Assembly (NCBI GenBank): GCA_023248265.1
Contig: JAHFEZ010000001.1
Span: 25,411-61,567 of the forward strand
Length of the DNA stretch: 36,157 nucleotides
Source of the DNA: Deltaproteobacteria bacterium
GTDB lineage: Bacteria; Bdellovibrionota; JACOXK01; 2-02-FULL-40-11
Direction of reading: 5' to 3'
Below the pieces are notes generated by a model that saw only the letters and a program-made list of their open reading frames with translations, was not told the DNA's origin and made no database searches. Every line of letters begins with the position of its first letter. Position 1 is the first letter of the stretch. The position numbers and the translations under genes were made by a program. This document shows, one piece after another, positions 17,601 to 23,677 of the stretch.

Positions 17601-17887
17601 TAGATAGGGAAGAAGCAATTATGATTGCTGGAAAACGAAGGCTTCGTCCCATTCTCATGACTTCTCTAACCACAATCCTTGGAATGATCCCCATGGCTCT
17701 TGGGATTGGCTCTGGAACTGAGCTCTATCAACCTTTGGCCATTGTCATGGTGGGCGGAATGATCAGTTCTACGTTTTTAACGCTGCTTTTTATTCCCACA
17801 ATTTATTGCTTTTTTGACGACATTGGCGATATACTTGGTTTTGGAATTTTGAAACTACAGGTTTCACTTTCCAAACCTAAAAAATGA
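14660..17887 (+). CDS. RND efflux pump 2 (inner-membrane permease) with enlarged cytoplasmic loop
   Basis: A 1075-residue RND permease. TM4 carries GMVVDAS (Asp399), TM10 carries AGIAVNNAIVLIDY, and TM11 has the usual RRLRPILMT entry. The TM10 Asn pattern fits SwrC-like pumps better than AcrB. Unlike pump 1, the cytoplasmic stretch between the two transmembrane halves is long (about residues 487-575) and includes a charged, coiled-coil-like segment (KKALEQTEAGEKKIEEIQ), about 50 residues more than pump 1 has. That could dock a cytoplasmic partner such as the PII-like protein just upstream. The ribosome site is AAGGAAA. Its last codon overlaps the lipoprotein gene (ATGA). Two non-identical pumps in one operon may form a heteromeric trimer, as MdtB/MdtC do, or act separately. 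Confidence 0.94.
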   Translation: MKLISFFVHRPIATMMILFIFLFFGIISLVKIPIDLFPNVSHPQLSIVTKYENASAEEVEKNITKPLEDELSFLKNLSYLSSVSEEGVSRIQLTFHWETHMDFAALEAREKIDVVKSKLPEEANDPLVERYNPNAQPILMVNLLGNENQKEEDLRSIADGKLKPILERILGVAQVKVFGGAEKIIEVSLNPHQLKATQLSIQNVIDALKSSNVSSRGGTLREGKIDLLIKTSAKFNSLDDILDTIIAKKNQAPIYLKQLATVQSALKIKKDYAFLNGKPSVALAVYKEPSGNTLSISKYFQEIKKSLETDSHTTLISTYDQSDYIQNSLSMVQSNALQGALLTILILFIFLKNFATTFIIVVSIPFSVVCSFFLLYLNGVTLNIFSLAGIALALGMVVDASIVILENIFEHLKTEERPKTAAINATIEVAGAVIASTLTTLAVFIPILFVKGPIGIIFKDLSLSIIYGLIFSMVIAFSFVPMIAAQLLKQPSAEGLKEKIDRWKEIVLQGLWILDRIYNLGTKMAQAYENILRRFTLTPKELYKKALEQTEAGEKKIEEIQLTVEKQYERTLKEAIQSWKSRVSVITVVFVIFFLSLFFIPKTEFLPEALQNHYELTLYTPAGTSLQTTSELCQKIETFIQSVPNVVSTHLKVIASQGTFLIKFSKPKKAAKRLAQIRMYLEKIPDTYFTLAALSPLSSITSGLETRALDLKLKGPDMKVLQKKGKFLAEEFKKIRGVSSTYLSYEESKPEIEIKVDRDKASDVGLTSQAIADNLKNQLYGVKATTLSSTEGTEWPIMVKSKTGTLDTYQKLGDLLIPSPLGIHVPLQTVAHFEEQFSPTALPREEKERTLTILATLDPSTSPETILRALPKFDLQKDISLQMGPQIKLFQKSFWDMKIALIVAIVLIYMVMAAQFESLMHPFTILFSVPLSLIGVTASLLIAGKFLSISAYIGIIILAGIAVNNAIVLIDYINILRRRGVDREEAIMIAGKRRLRPILMTSLTTILGMIPMALGIGSGTELYQPLAIVMVGGMISSTFLTLLFIPTIYCFFDDIGDILGFGILKLQVSLSKPKK

Positions 17888-18330
17888 ACCATAAACAAAC
17901 CTTGGTGTGGGCACTTTGTAGTCTGTTTGTAATCAGTTGTGCTTCCACTCCACCCACATCTCGTATCAAGCGAACCCCACTGCACCGAACACAAACAAAA
18001 GCGCCTTCTATTCCAGAACCCTTACCCATGAGTTTCGAGGAAGTGTGGGAAGCGATTTACCAAACTTCTATTTCTTATTCTCTCCACGATTTTTCAAAAG
18101 AAGAAGGAACTGTGCAATCCAATTGGATTTATGAAAACCCTCTTTCTCGCTATCGATTTTTTATTACCATCTCTTCTTCAGAGACTCCTATCGAATGGAC
18201 GATTGATGTTCAAGGACAAGAGCGCGCTGCTGAACAAAGTAATTGGAAATGGACAGAGCCTTCGCTAGATAAAGAAGAAAATATTCAAAATACTATTTAT
18301 GAAAACCTCCAAAAGAATCGAGCTTCCTAA
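17884..18330 (+). CDS. Lipoprotein of unknown function
   Basis: A 148-residue protein with a short signal peptide ending in a lipobox (VISC, Cys19), so it is lipid-anchored in the periplasm. After a Pro/Thr/Ser/Arg linker comes a domain of about 90 residues (FEEVWEAIYQTSISYSLHDF onwards), whose mixed pattern recalls small outer-membrane lipoproteins such as NlpC/BamC-like alpha-beta domains. I cannot assign a family. Its ATG overlaps the stop of pump 2 (ATGA), which ties it to the efflux operon; an accessory role for the pump complex is inference. The CPBP protease gene begins inside its end (32 bp overlap). Confidence 0.75.
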   Translation: MNHKQTLVWALCSLFVISCASTPPTSRIKRTPLHRTQTKAPSIPEPLPMSFEEVWEAIYQTSISYSLHDFSKEEGTVQSNWIYENPLSRYRFFITISSSETPIEWTIDVQGQERAAEQSNWKWTEPSLDKEENIQNTIYENLQKNRAS

Positions 18331-18832
18331 AGTCGTTCTCATTTACTCTGTCATGTCGGCACTGGCGCTGATGTGGATTTATCTGGCTGGTTTAGATGCC
18401 ACGCTTTTGGGAATCAAAGGAATTCCAGAGGCAACATTTTTGGCTTTCTTTTTATTTGTGGCCTCAGCTTTGCTAACCACGCACACTCCATGGGCGCAAA
18501 AGCTAGAAGAATTTTTTGCTCAAATTGTCACACCTTTATCACTCCCAGTTATTTTTCTCATGGCTCTGTGCAGCAGCGTGGGTGAAGAATTTTTTTTCCG
18601 AGGGGCAGTGCAAAATCAATTTGGCTTGATCCCAGCCAGCATTACTTTTGGCTGTGTTCATATTCCTTGGAATAAACTCATGATTCCTTGGACGCTCATG
18701 GCTATTTTCATGGGCTTTGTGTTAGGCGGACTGTATATCTATGCAGGAAATCTTTTGGCCCCCATTCTACTTCACTTTATGATTAACTTCCTAAACCTCT
18801 GGGCCATTAATCAAAAGTATAGTGTATTTTAA
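18299..18832 (+). CDS. CPBP-family (CAAX-like, Abi) intramembrane metalloprotease
   Basis: A 177-residue integral membrane protein with about five transmembrane segments. The three CPBP motifs are all present: EExxxR as Glu96-Glu97-FFF-Arg101, FxxxH as Phe117-GCV-His121, and HxxxN as His159-FMI-Asn163. Family members are glutamate-dependent or metal intramembrane proteases; some process exported peptides or confer immunity to them. The start at 18299 is chosen because it completes the first membrane segment, although no good ribosome site is seen and it overlaps the lipoprotein gene by 32 bp. It is the last gene of the long plus-strand run. Its stop codon overlaps that of the convergent minus-strand gene within a shared TTAA. 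Confidence 0.88.
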   Translation: MKTSKRIELPKVVLIYSVMSALALMWIYLAGLDATLLGIKGIPEATFLAFFLFVASALLTTHTPWAQKLEEFFAQIVTPLSLPVIFLMALCSSVGEEFFFRGAVQNQFGLIPASITFGCVHIPWNKLMIPWTLMAIFMGFVLGGLYIYAGNLLAPILLHFMINFLNLWAINQKYSVF

Positions 18833-20037
18833 TGCGCCAAGCTAAGTTCTTGTGGGCTTTGTGGGCCTATCATGAAAGGACGCAATCGCTTGAGTAAATC
18901 TTGATGTTCGTAGCTCATGACAGGCGTAAGCCAAAAAGCGTGTGTTAAAAAAGCGCTTTCTTCAGGTGTCTGTGGTACGGATTCTTGGGACTCATATCTT
19001 TGAATCCACTCTTTTCGTTCTTTTTGTTTTTTCTCTACTTCTGCTTGTGGCCAAATTCTTCTTTCCCAGCTTAAAATCTCTTTTGCACACACCCTATCCG
19101 TACATATTTCATATAGAACGTGAGGAACTAAAACAACACCGGTTACTTCTTCAAACGTAGCGCCTCCATTTCTAAAATGATGAGCCTTAACTAATTCTTT
19201 TCTAACTTCTATTGGCATTTGAATAGGCTCAACCAAAAGTCGTTTGATCTCTTTATCTGATAGAGATCGATCCAGGCGGGCTGCAGCATCCTTTGGCCAT
19301 TCTTTCCCAGCATAAAAATTGGCAAGAGAAAGCTCTAAAATAGACGCACCCTTTTCTAAGAGGGTCCAGAGAGCTTCAGAAACTAACTTAGGGTGAGGAA
19401 TAAGTCTTTTTTCAGAGAGAAACTCTGGAAATTCAATAGGCACGATGGGACATGCGTTATCCGAAGAAATGACTTGAGAGCCCTCAAAACACCGACCCAT
19501 GGCTCCTGCGCAATTATTGCTTAGAAAGGTATAAGACCCCAGTTTTTGGGGGTGCACGGCCCAGTCAGAAACCAACGCAATCATTTTTTGCCGCATGTCG
19601 GAAGTTGTGGGAATAATATATCGCTCAAGAGTACGTCCTTCTAATCGAATGTAGGTATTCCAGACCTCTTGAAACGCTTGCACCATGGCCAGCGTAGGAT
19701 ATCCACCCACCAATCCCTTCCAAGCACTCAAATGAGGTTCTTCAACCAACGCTACAAATGACAAAACAAAATCATTCGTCCAATCAGAATCATCATCTAC
19801 AAAACGCACCAGCACATGCCCCCATCGACTATAGAGCGCACGTGTGGAGGCGGCAGCCACAATCAATTCAAGACCTATAATATGATTTTCTTTTTCTTTG
19901 AGAGCCGAAATATTTTTCTGATTTTGAGCAAGAAAAGCTTCTTGAATCTTTTCCCATCGTTCAATGGCTTGGGCATATACATTCGAGGATAGAAAGATAA
20001 GTAGCGCTACCACAGAGAAAGAGAGCTGCTTCAGCAT
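18829..20037 (-). CDS. Exported DUF4105-like (papain-fold, NlpC/P60-related) protein
   Basis: A 402-residue protein with a signal peptide (about residues 1-22, VYA). The region 55-180 matches the DUF4105 pattern: a His in ALYSRWGHVLVRF (His74), then YTFLSNNCAGAMG (Asn174, Asn175, Cys176). In this family the His and Cys are thought to form a circularly permuted papain-like site. A further 220 residues follow with several cysteines and no recognised domain. It would act in the periplasm on a peptide, lipid or cell-wall bond; the substrate is unknown. It lies 24 bp after the exported-protein gene at 20646, likely in one operon, and converges with the CPBP gene with a 4-bp overlap. Confidence 0.78.
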   Translation of the reverse strand: MLKQLSFSVVALLIFLSSNVYAQAIERWEKIQEAFLAQNQKNISALKEKENHIIGLELIVAAASTRALYSRWGHVLVRFVDDDSDWTNDFVLSFVALVEEPHLSAWKGLVGGYPTLAMVQAFQEVWNTYIRLEGRTLERYIIPTTSDMRQKMIALVSDWAVHPQKLGSYTFLSNNCAGAMGRCFEGSQVISSDNACPIVPIEFPEFLSEKRLIPHPKLVSEALWTLLEKGASILELSLANFYAGKEWPKDAAARLDRSLSDKEIKRLLVEPIQMPIEVRKELVKAHHFRNGGATFEEVTGVVLVPHVLYEICTDRVCAKEILSWERRIWPQAEVEKKQKERKEWIQRYESQESVPQTPEESAFLTHAFWLTPVMSYEHQDLLKRLRPFMIGPQSPQELSLAH

Positions 20038-20061
20038 AGTTTTGTAATTCTCCCTAAAACT

Positions 20062-20646
20062 TTATTTTTCTTTTCTCTTTTCCTCTAAAAGAACCGATTT
20101 AAACTCATTGTAAGGGAGAGTTCGGTCATCTTTGCAAAACACTAACTGACTATCTTGTGCCAAAATAAAATCAGCAAGATTTTCAATGGCGCTAAATTTC
20201 TGATCGTCCACAAGGCTTCCATTCATCTCATTAAATAAAGCTCTAAGATAAAAACCATCTCCCATTTTTGCCTCTGCAAGAACATGCCACACTTGTTCAT
20301 AGGCCTGATTTCCTTGAGCCTCTGAAAGTGCGACGGATGTTCCTACTGTAGTAAACATAAAAGGCATAGCCAGGGCTGCTCCAGCTAAAATTGGATCACC
20401 TAAGATACCATAATAATACCACCCTGCTCCTGTAGATGAAAAAGTCGAAAGTACCCCTTCTGGCCTTGTAACAAAGTCTATAACCCTATCATTAACTTCT
20501 TCAGCTAAACTATATTTTTCTAGGATGTGCTTCTTAAAATAAAGATCTTCACAACTTTTTTGGATTTCTTTATCCTCAGAAAAAAGAGGCTGAGAATACG
20601 CAAGTCCCAAAAAAAGAAGGCCTAATATGTAAAATGATTTATTCAT
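20062..20646 (-). CDS. Exported or membrane-attached protein, unknown function
   Basis: 194 residues from the ATG at 20646, chosen over an in-frame ATG at 20688 because AAGGAG stands just before it and it gives a clean signal peptide (MNKSFYILGLLFLGLAYSQPLFS). After about 55 charged residues there is a Gly/Ala/Phe-rich hydrophobic stretch (about 80-115), long enough to be one or two membrane segments or a buried hairpin. The C-terminal 80 residues are acidic. I do not recognise the family. It precedes the DUF4105-like gene by 24 bp on the same strand, so both are probably co-expressed. Confidence 0.68.
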   Translation of the reverse strand: MNKSFYILGLLFLGLAYSQPLFSEDKEIQKSCEDLYFKKHILEKYSLAEEVNDRVIDFVTRPEGVLSTFSSTGAGWYYYGILGDPILAGAALAMPFMFTTVGTSVALSEAQGNQAYEQVWHVLAEAKMGDGFYLRALFNEMNGSLVDDQKFSAIENLADFILAQDSQLVFCKDDRTLPYNEFKSVLLEEKRKEK

Positions 20647-20880
20647 ATATGTATCTCCTTTTCTCATATAAAAACATACCTGCCCCAATGTACTGCAAGC
20701 CCTATGCCAATGATTTTACGCAGGAAAATCACAGTTTCGGTCTGCCTAACCATTTAAAAAATGCACACTTAAAGCAAGAAAGATTTGATATGTGCCTGAT
20801 TTAGTTTGAATTTTATGTTTTTAACACTTTTAGGTACTCAGTGACATTTTTTGGCATGACAAAAACTCAGCCCTGTTTTT

Positions 20881-21369
20881 CTAAGGACGGAAAAATAATT
20901 TATCAGCACATGAAAAGCTGAATTTTTCTGGCTCACCCGGAGGATTCCATTTCCACATGATCGGTATCCAAAGAGTCATACCTTCTAGACTATTGACCGT
21001 CACTCCCCCTCGGTAGTTATTACTGGACAAAGTCATAAACGAAGATAGGTCAATTTTTATTTTTCCATTTTCCAAGAGTTCTAGCTTGGCAACAAATTCG
21101 CGATTTCTTCCATCCGTATCTATAAAATGAATCTCCCCATTTTCATTCATATGCTTTTCTGTCACCACCACAGTTTTACTTTTTTCTTCAATATATGAAT
21201 GATAGGTTACCTTGCATTGTCCATCTGAAATAAGTTTCTTTATATTTTCTGGAGCATGCACGGATCCATCTAAAAGTTCAAACTCGGCAAATGCCGGTGC
21301 AGAAATCAATACAGAAAATACAAAGTACAAACTAAAAGATACCTCTTTTTTAATATTTTTTATTATCAT
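20881..21369 (-). CDS. Exported protein, unknown function
   Basis: A 162-residue protein with a signal peptide (residues 1-28, ending APAFA). The mature part looks beta-rich (alternating hydrophobic pattern in VVVTEKHMNENGEIHFIDTD and REFVAKLELLENGKIKIDLS), ends in a segment with WIPIMWKW, and has two cysteines (GQCKV and FSCAD). I do not recognise the family; a periplasmic beta-sandwich is plausible. The ribosome site AAGGAG is 6 bp before the ATG, and a good promoter (TTGCAT-17-TATATC) lies upstream. It stands alone, 234 bp from the next minus-strand gene. Confidence 0.7.
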   Translation of the reverse strand: MIIKNIKKEVSFSLYFVFSVLISAPAFAEFELLDGSVHAPENIKKLISDGQCKVTYHSYIEEKSKTVVVTEKHMNENGEIHFIDTDGRNREFVAKLELLENGKIKIDLSSFMTLSSNNYRGGVTVNSLEGMTLWIPIMWKWNPPGEPEKFSFSCADKLFFRP

Positions 21370-21408
21370 CGCGTACTCCTTTTCCTAAAAATTCGGAGGC
21401 AAGTCAGC

Positions 21409-21437
21409 GATATACTACATGATTAAAAAATATGCAA
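21409..21437 (-). promoter_or_regulatory. Sigma-70-type promoter for the exported protein gene at 21369
   Basis: Reading the minus strand, TTGCAT (plus 21432-21437) and TATATC (21409-21414) are exactly 17 bp apart. Transcription would start about 35 nt before the ATG at 21369. Confidence 0.55.
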
Positions 21438-21668
21438 TGTTGGCCGGAGATTAAAAATCAGAAAAATATTTTTAGGTAGTTTTTTGCAATGATTTACAAT
21501 GCCTTTCTGAACCAGCTCTTAAAGCCATTTAAATCCCTTTGTTTTTGTGAACTTCCCCTGTTTCACCACTTTTGATGAAACTCTGGAGATCGTTCGTTTA
21601 AGCCCAATATTTCACGTTTTAAAATAGAGTAACTCATTGAAATTACTTATGAATTAAGTATATCAAAT
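21438..21668. other. Intergenic stretch without recognised gene
   Basis: This is the central part of the 400-bp gap between 21369 and 21771. It is AT-rich and has no convincing ORF, tRNA or structured RNA by eye. The flanks of the gap hold the two outward promoters and the REP-like element described separately. Confidence 0.5.
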
Positions 21669-21696
21669 TTGACTTATTTTGTGGTTTTAGTAAAGT
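21669..21696 (+). promoter_or_regulatory. Possible promoter for the HNH gene
   Basis: TTGACT (21669-21674) and TAAAGT (21691-21696) are separated by 16 bp. Transcription would begin near 21703, so the REP-like element would form most of the 5' leader of the HNH message. Confidence 0.4.
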
Positions 21697-21700
21697 AATT

Positions 21701-21753
21701 TGTCATCCTGAGCGAAGCGAAGGATCTAGATTCTTCACTAGCGTTCAGAATGA
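21701..21753. repeat. REP-like/MITE-like element with TGTCATCCTGAG ... TTCAGAATGA ends
   Basis: The ends TCATCCTGAG (21703-21712) and TTCAGAATGA (21744-21753) are imperfect inverted repeats, and the centre contains gaaggatcta/gattcttc, which also pairs. Sequences of this general type (GTCATCCTGAGCGAAGCGAAGGATC) are common short intergenic repeats in many bacterial genomes. A related fragment starts TGTCATCC at 7642-7649 (minus strand), and another ends TCAGAATG inside the HNH gene near 22529. Confidence 0.75.
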
Positions 21754-21770
21754 AAAAATAGGAGGTTTTT

Positions 21771-22793
21771 GTGAATGAATTGGTGAAATTAAAAGATAGT
21801 CAGTTGTTAGAAAAGTTTTCGGTCTTGGTGAGACAAGAACGAGAAATTGTTTCTGAGGTGATTGTTCATTTATCTGAAATTGATCGAAGAAAGCTCTATG
21901 CCGGTGAAGGTTATTCGTCCTTGTTTAGTTATTGTGTAGAAAAATATCATTATTCTGAATCAGAAGCTTTTTTAAGAATACAAGCTTCCAGGCTTTCTCA
22001 AAGCTTTCCTGAAGTTTTAAAACTTTTGAGAGAAGGCAGATTAACTTTGACAACCCTCAAGATGATTTCTCCTTATCTCACCCAAGAAAATAAAAATGTA
22101 GTTTTTGAAAAAATCCAACAAAAATCAAAACGAGACATTGAACAGGTATTAGCCGATCTTTTTCCTCAAGAAGAAGAAATCTTAGATAGTATTAGAAACC
22201 TACCTCTACCTAAAGAAGTACAATCTGCACAAAATTTAACTCGTTCCGGAACGAGTACTTTGAGTAAAATAAGGGCAAAAGGAGTTGTAAAGCCCATCAC
22301 CTCTCAAAGAGTAAAGATTGAGCTCAGTGCTTCAGAAAGTTTAGCTAAAAAGATTCAGAGAGCCAAAGAACTGCTCAAGCATAAATATCCCGAAGGAAAG
22401 CTGGAAGATATTTTAAATGAAGCTCTTGAGCTGTTTCTCGAGAAGAAAGATCCAGAGAGAAAGATTCTAAAACAAGAAAAAAAAGAGATTCTTCGAACGG
22501 AGCCTGCCCCCGCGAAGGAGGGGGGCTCTCAGAATGCCACCCAAAACAAAACCCGATACATTCCCCAAGAAATGAAGCTGCAAGTTTGGAAGAGAGATGA
22601 GGGACAGTGTAGATATGAAAGTTCAGCAGGCAGAAGATGTGAGGAAAGGGCTGGGCTAGAGCTGGATCATATTGAACCGTTTGCGCTGGGTGGAAATTCT
22701 ACACCGGAAAATCTAAGATTGCTCTGTAGAGTCCACAATCAGTGGAGAGCAGAAAAAACTTTTGGGAAAAATTTTAGCGCTTTTTCATTTTGA
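21771..22793 (+). CDS. HNH endonuclease with helical N-terminal domain
   Basis: 340 residues from a GTG start with a strong ribosome site (AGGAGG at 21760-21765). The first 140 residues are helical and charged (SQLLEKFSVLVRQEREIVSE onwards), of the kind often found in front of HNH domains. A linker follows, then the C-terminal HNH fold: Cys pair CRYESSAGRRC, LELDHIEPFALGGNSTPENL (His300, Asn309/Asn314), and LLCRVHN (Cys319, His322). The nuclease would cut DNA; specificity is unknown. A GC-rich hairpin (22500-22528) sits in frame within the linker and encodes EPAPAKEGGS. The gene stands directly before the GHKL/STAS-like pair. No methyltransferase is nearby, so a classical restriction system is unlikely. 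Confidence 0.87.
   Translation: MNELVKLKDSQLLEKFSVLVRQEREIVSEVIVHLSEIDRRKLYAGEGYSSLFSYCVEKYHYSESEAFLRIQASRLSQSFPEVLKLLREGRLTLTTLKMISPYLTQENKNVVFEKIQQKSKRDIEQVLADLFPQEEEILDSIRNLPLPKEVQSAQNLTRSGTSTLSKIRAKGVVKPITSQRVKIELSASESLAKKIQRAKELLKHKYPEGKLEDILNEALELFLEKKDPERKILKQEKKEILRTEPAPAKEGGSQNATQNKTRYIPQEMKLQVWKRDEGQCRYESSAGRRCEERAGLELDHIEPFALGGNSTPENLRLLCRVHNQWRAEKTFGKNFSAFSF
22500..22536. repeat. REP-like GC-rich hairpin inside the HNH coding sequence
   Basis: GAGCC (22500-22504) pairs with GGCTC (22524-22528) and CCCC with GGGG inside, around a GCGAAGGA loop; TCAGAATG follows (22529-22536), as at the end of the element at 21701. It is markedly more GC-rich than its surroundings and is read in frame. 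Confidence 0.55.
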
Positions 22794-22824
22794 TCTTCAT
22801 AGAAAATTATGTACACTCATATGC

Positions 22825-23421
22825 ATGTTGAAAAAAAATAAAATCCAAATTGGATATGAGTGGTATTCGGCGGTTCAAACTACAGAGCCTTTGCAAGTTT
22901 GTCAGAATCGTTTGATATTCCAGGCACGATTGAATTCGTTGCATCTTGAGCTTTTGAAAAAGCATTCTAAAAATACCATCGCACTTTTGGACGCGGTGAT
23001 TGCTGAAATAGGGATTAACTGTTTTGATCATAACCTGGGGAAGTGGAAAGATGTTCCAGGATGTTGGTTTGATTATGAATGCGAAAATAACAAAATAAAG
23101 ATTGTTATTTCAGATAGGGGACAAGGAATACTCTCTTCTCTTAAAAGGGTTATTCCTGAGTTAAAAAATGATCAAGAAGCTTTGGAAACAGCATTTCAAA
23201 AGAGAATATCTGGAAGAAGCCCTGAGCAGCGAGGGAATGGGCTTAAGTTTGTAAGAAATATTATCAATGCCCATAAAGATCGAGGATTGTTATATTATTC
23301 TGGTCAAGGTAAGATTTTACTAGGGGGGCTATCAGAGGAAGCAGATCAGATCTTAGATATAAAACAAAAAGTGCAGAGAGGCACATTTGCTCTTTTAATT
23401 TGGAATCTTTATGAAAATTGA
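22825..23421 (+). CDS. GHKL (HATPase) ATP-binding protein, anti-sigma kinase-like
   Basis: 198 residues from the ATG at 22825, the first ATG of this frame after the HNH stop; a longer frame reaches back into the HNH gene. Bergerat-fold motifs are N-box AEIGINCFDHN (Glu61, Asn65, Asp68, His69), G1 SDRGQGI (Asp97-x-Gly99-x-Gly101) and G2 RGNGLKFV (Gly137, Gly139). It lacks a transmembrane sensor and a dimerisation/phosphoacceptor domain, so it is closer to RsbW-like kinases than to sensor kinases. It overlaps the STAS-like gene by 11 bp. This two-gene arrangement is found in many genomes but has no settled function. No clear ribosome site precedes the ATG, so the exact start is uncertain. Confidence 0.82.
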   Translation: MLKKNKIQIGYEWYSAVQTTEPLQVCQNRLIFQARLNSLHLELLKKHSKNTIALLDAVIAEIGINCFDHNLGKWKDVPGCWFDYECENNKIKIVISDRGQGILSSLKRVIPELKNDQEALETAFQKRISGRSPEQRGNGLKFVRNIINAHKDRGLLYYSGQGKILLGGLSEEADQILDIKQKVQRGTFALLIWNLYEN

Positions 23422-23677
23422 ACTTAAAAAATTTGGAATTATTTTAATTTCTCGACCGGAGGGGAGAGAGGCTGCTTTAGCTATTAAGGCATATTCCAAA
23501 CCTGCCCCTTCCAAGTTGATCGAATTAGATTTTTTCGGAGTAGACGTTTTAACGCCCTCTTGGTTGGATGAATTTATTCAAACTTTAAAGCAAGGTTTTC
23601 CCTTACATGAGATTAAATATCTGCCTTGCAATAATCCTTCAGTGGTTGAATCTATCAAAGTTCTTGAGGAGAGTTAA
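23411..23677 (+). CDS. STAS-like (DUF4325-type) protein
   Basis: 88 residues. The central segment LIELDFFGVDVLTPSWLDEF matches the DUF4325/STAS-like pattern, a hydrophobic strand ending in Asp-Phe, then a turn with Thr-Pro-Ser, then a helix with Leu-Asp-Glu. In this family the Ser/Thr of the turn stands where true STAS proteins are phosphorylated. It overlaps the GHKL ATPase gene by 11 bp and is its expected partner. Its stop codon shares TTAA with the stop codon of the convergent aldehyde dehydrogenase gene. It is short compared with typical STAS domains (about 100-120 residues) and ends soon after the second helix. Confidence 0.72.
   Translation: MKIELKKFGIILISRPEGREAALAIKAYSKPAPSKLIELDFFGVDVLTPSWLDEFIQTLKQGFPLHEIKYLPCNNPSVVESIKVLEES

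Noticed and set aside
20689-20880. Possible small RNA, tRNA or terminator in the gap between exported-protein genes
   Set aside because: No cloverleaf was found. The only stem (AAAAAC/GTTTTT near 20865-20880) is 6 bp and AT-rich, too weak to call.
21771-22793. Restriction-modification system
   Set aside because: An HNH nuclease is present but there is no methyltransferase or specificity subunit in the window.
22762-22824. Upstream extension of the GHKL ATPase gene into the HNH gene
   Set aside because: The HNH frame is well supported to its stop at 22793, and the ATG at 22825 gives a complete ATPase domain.
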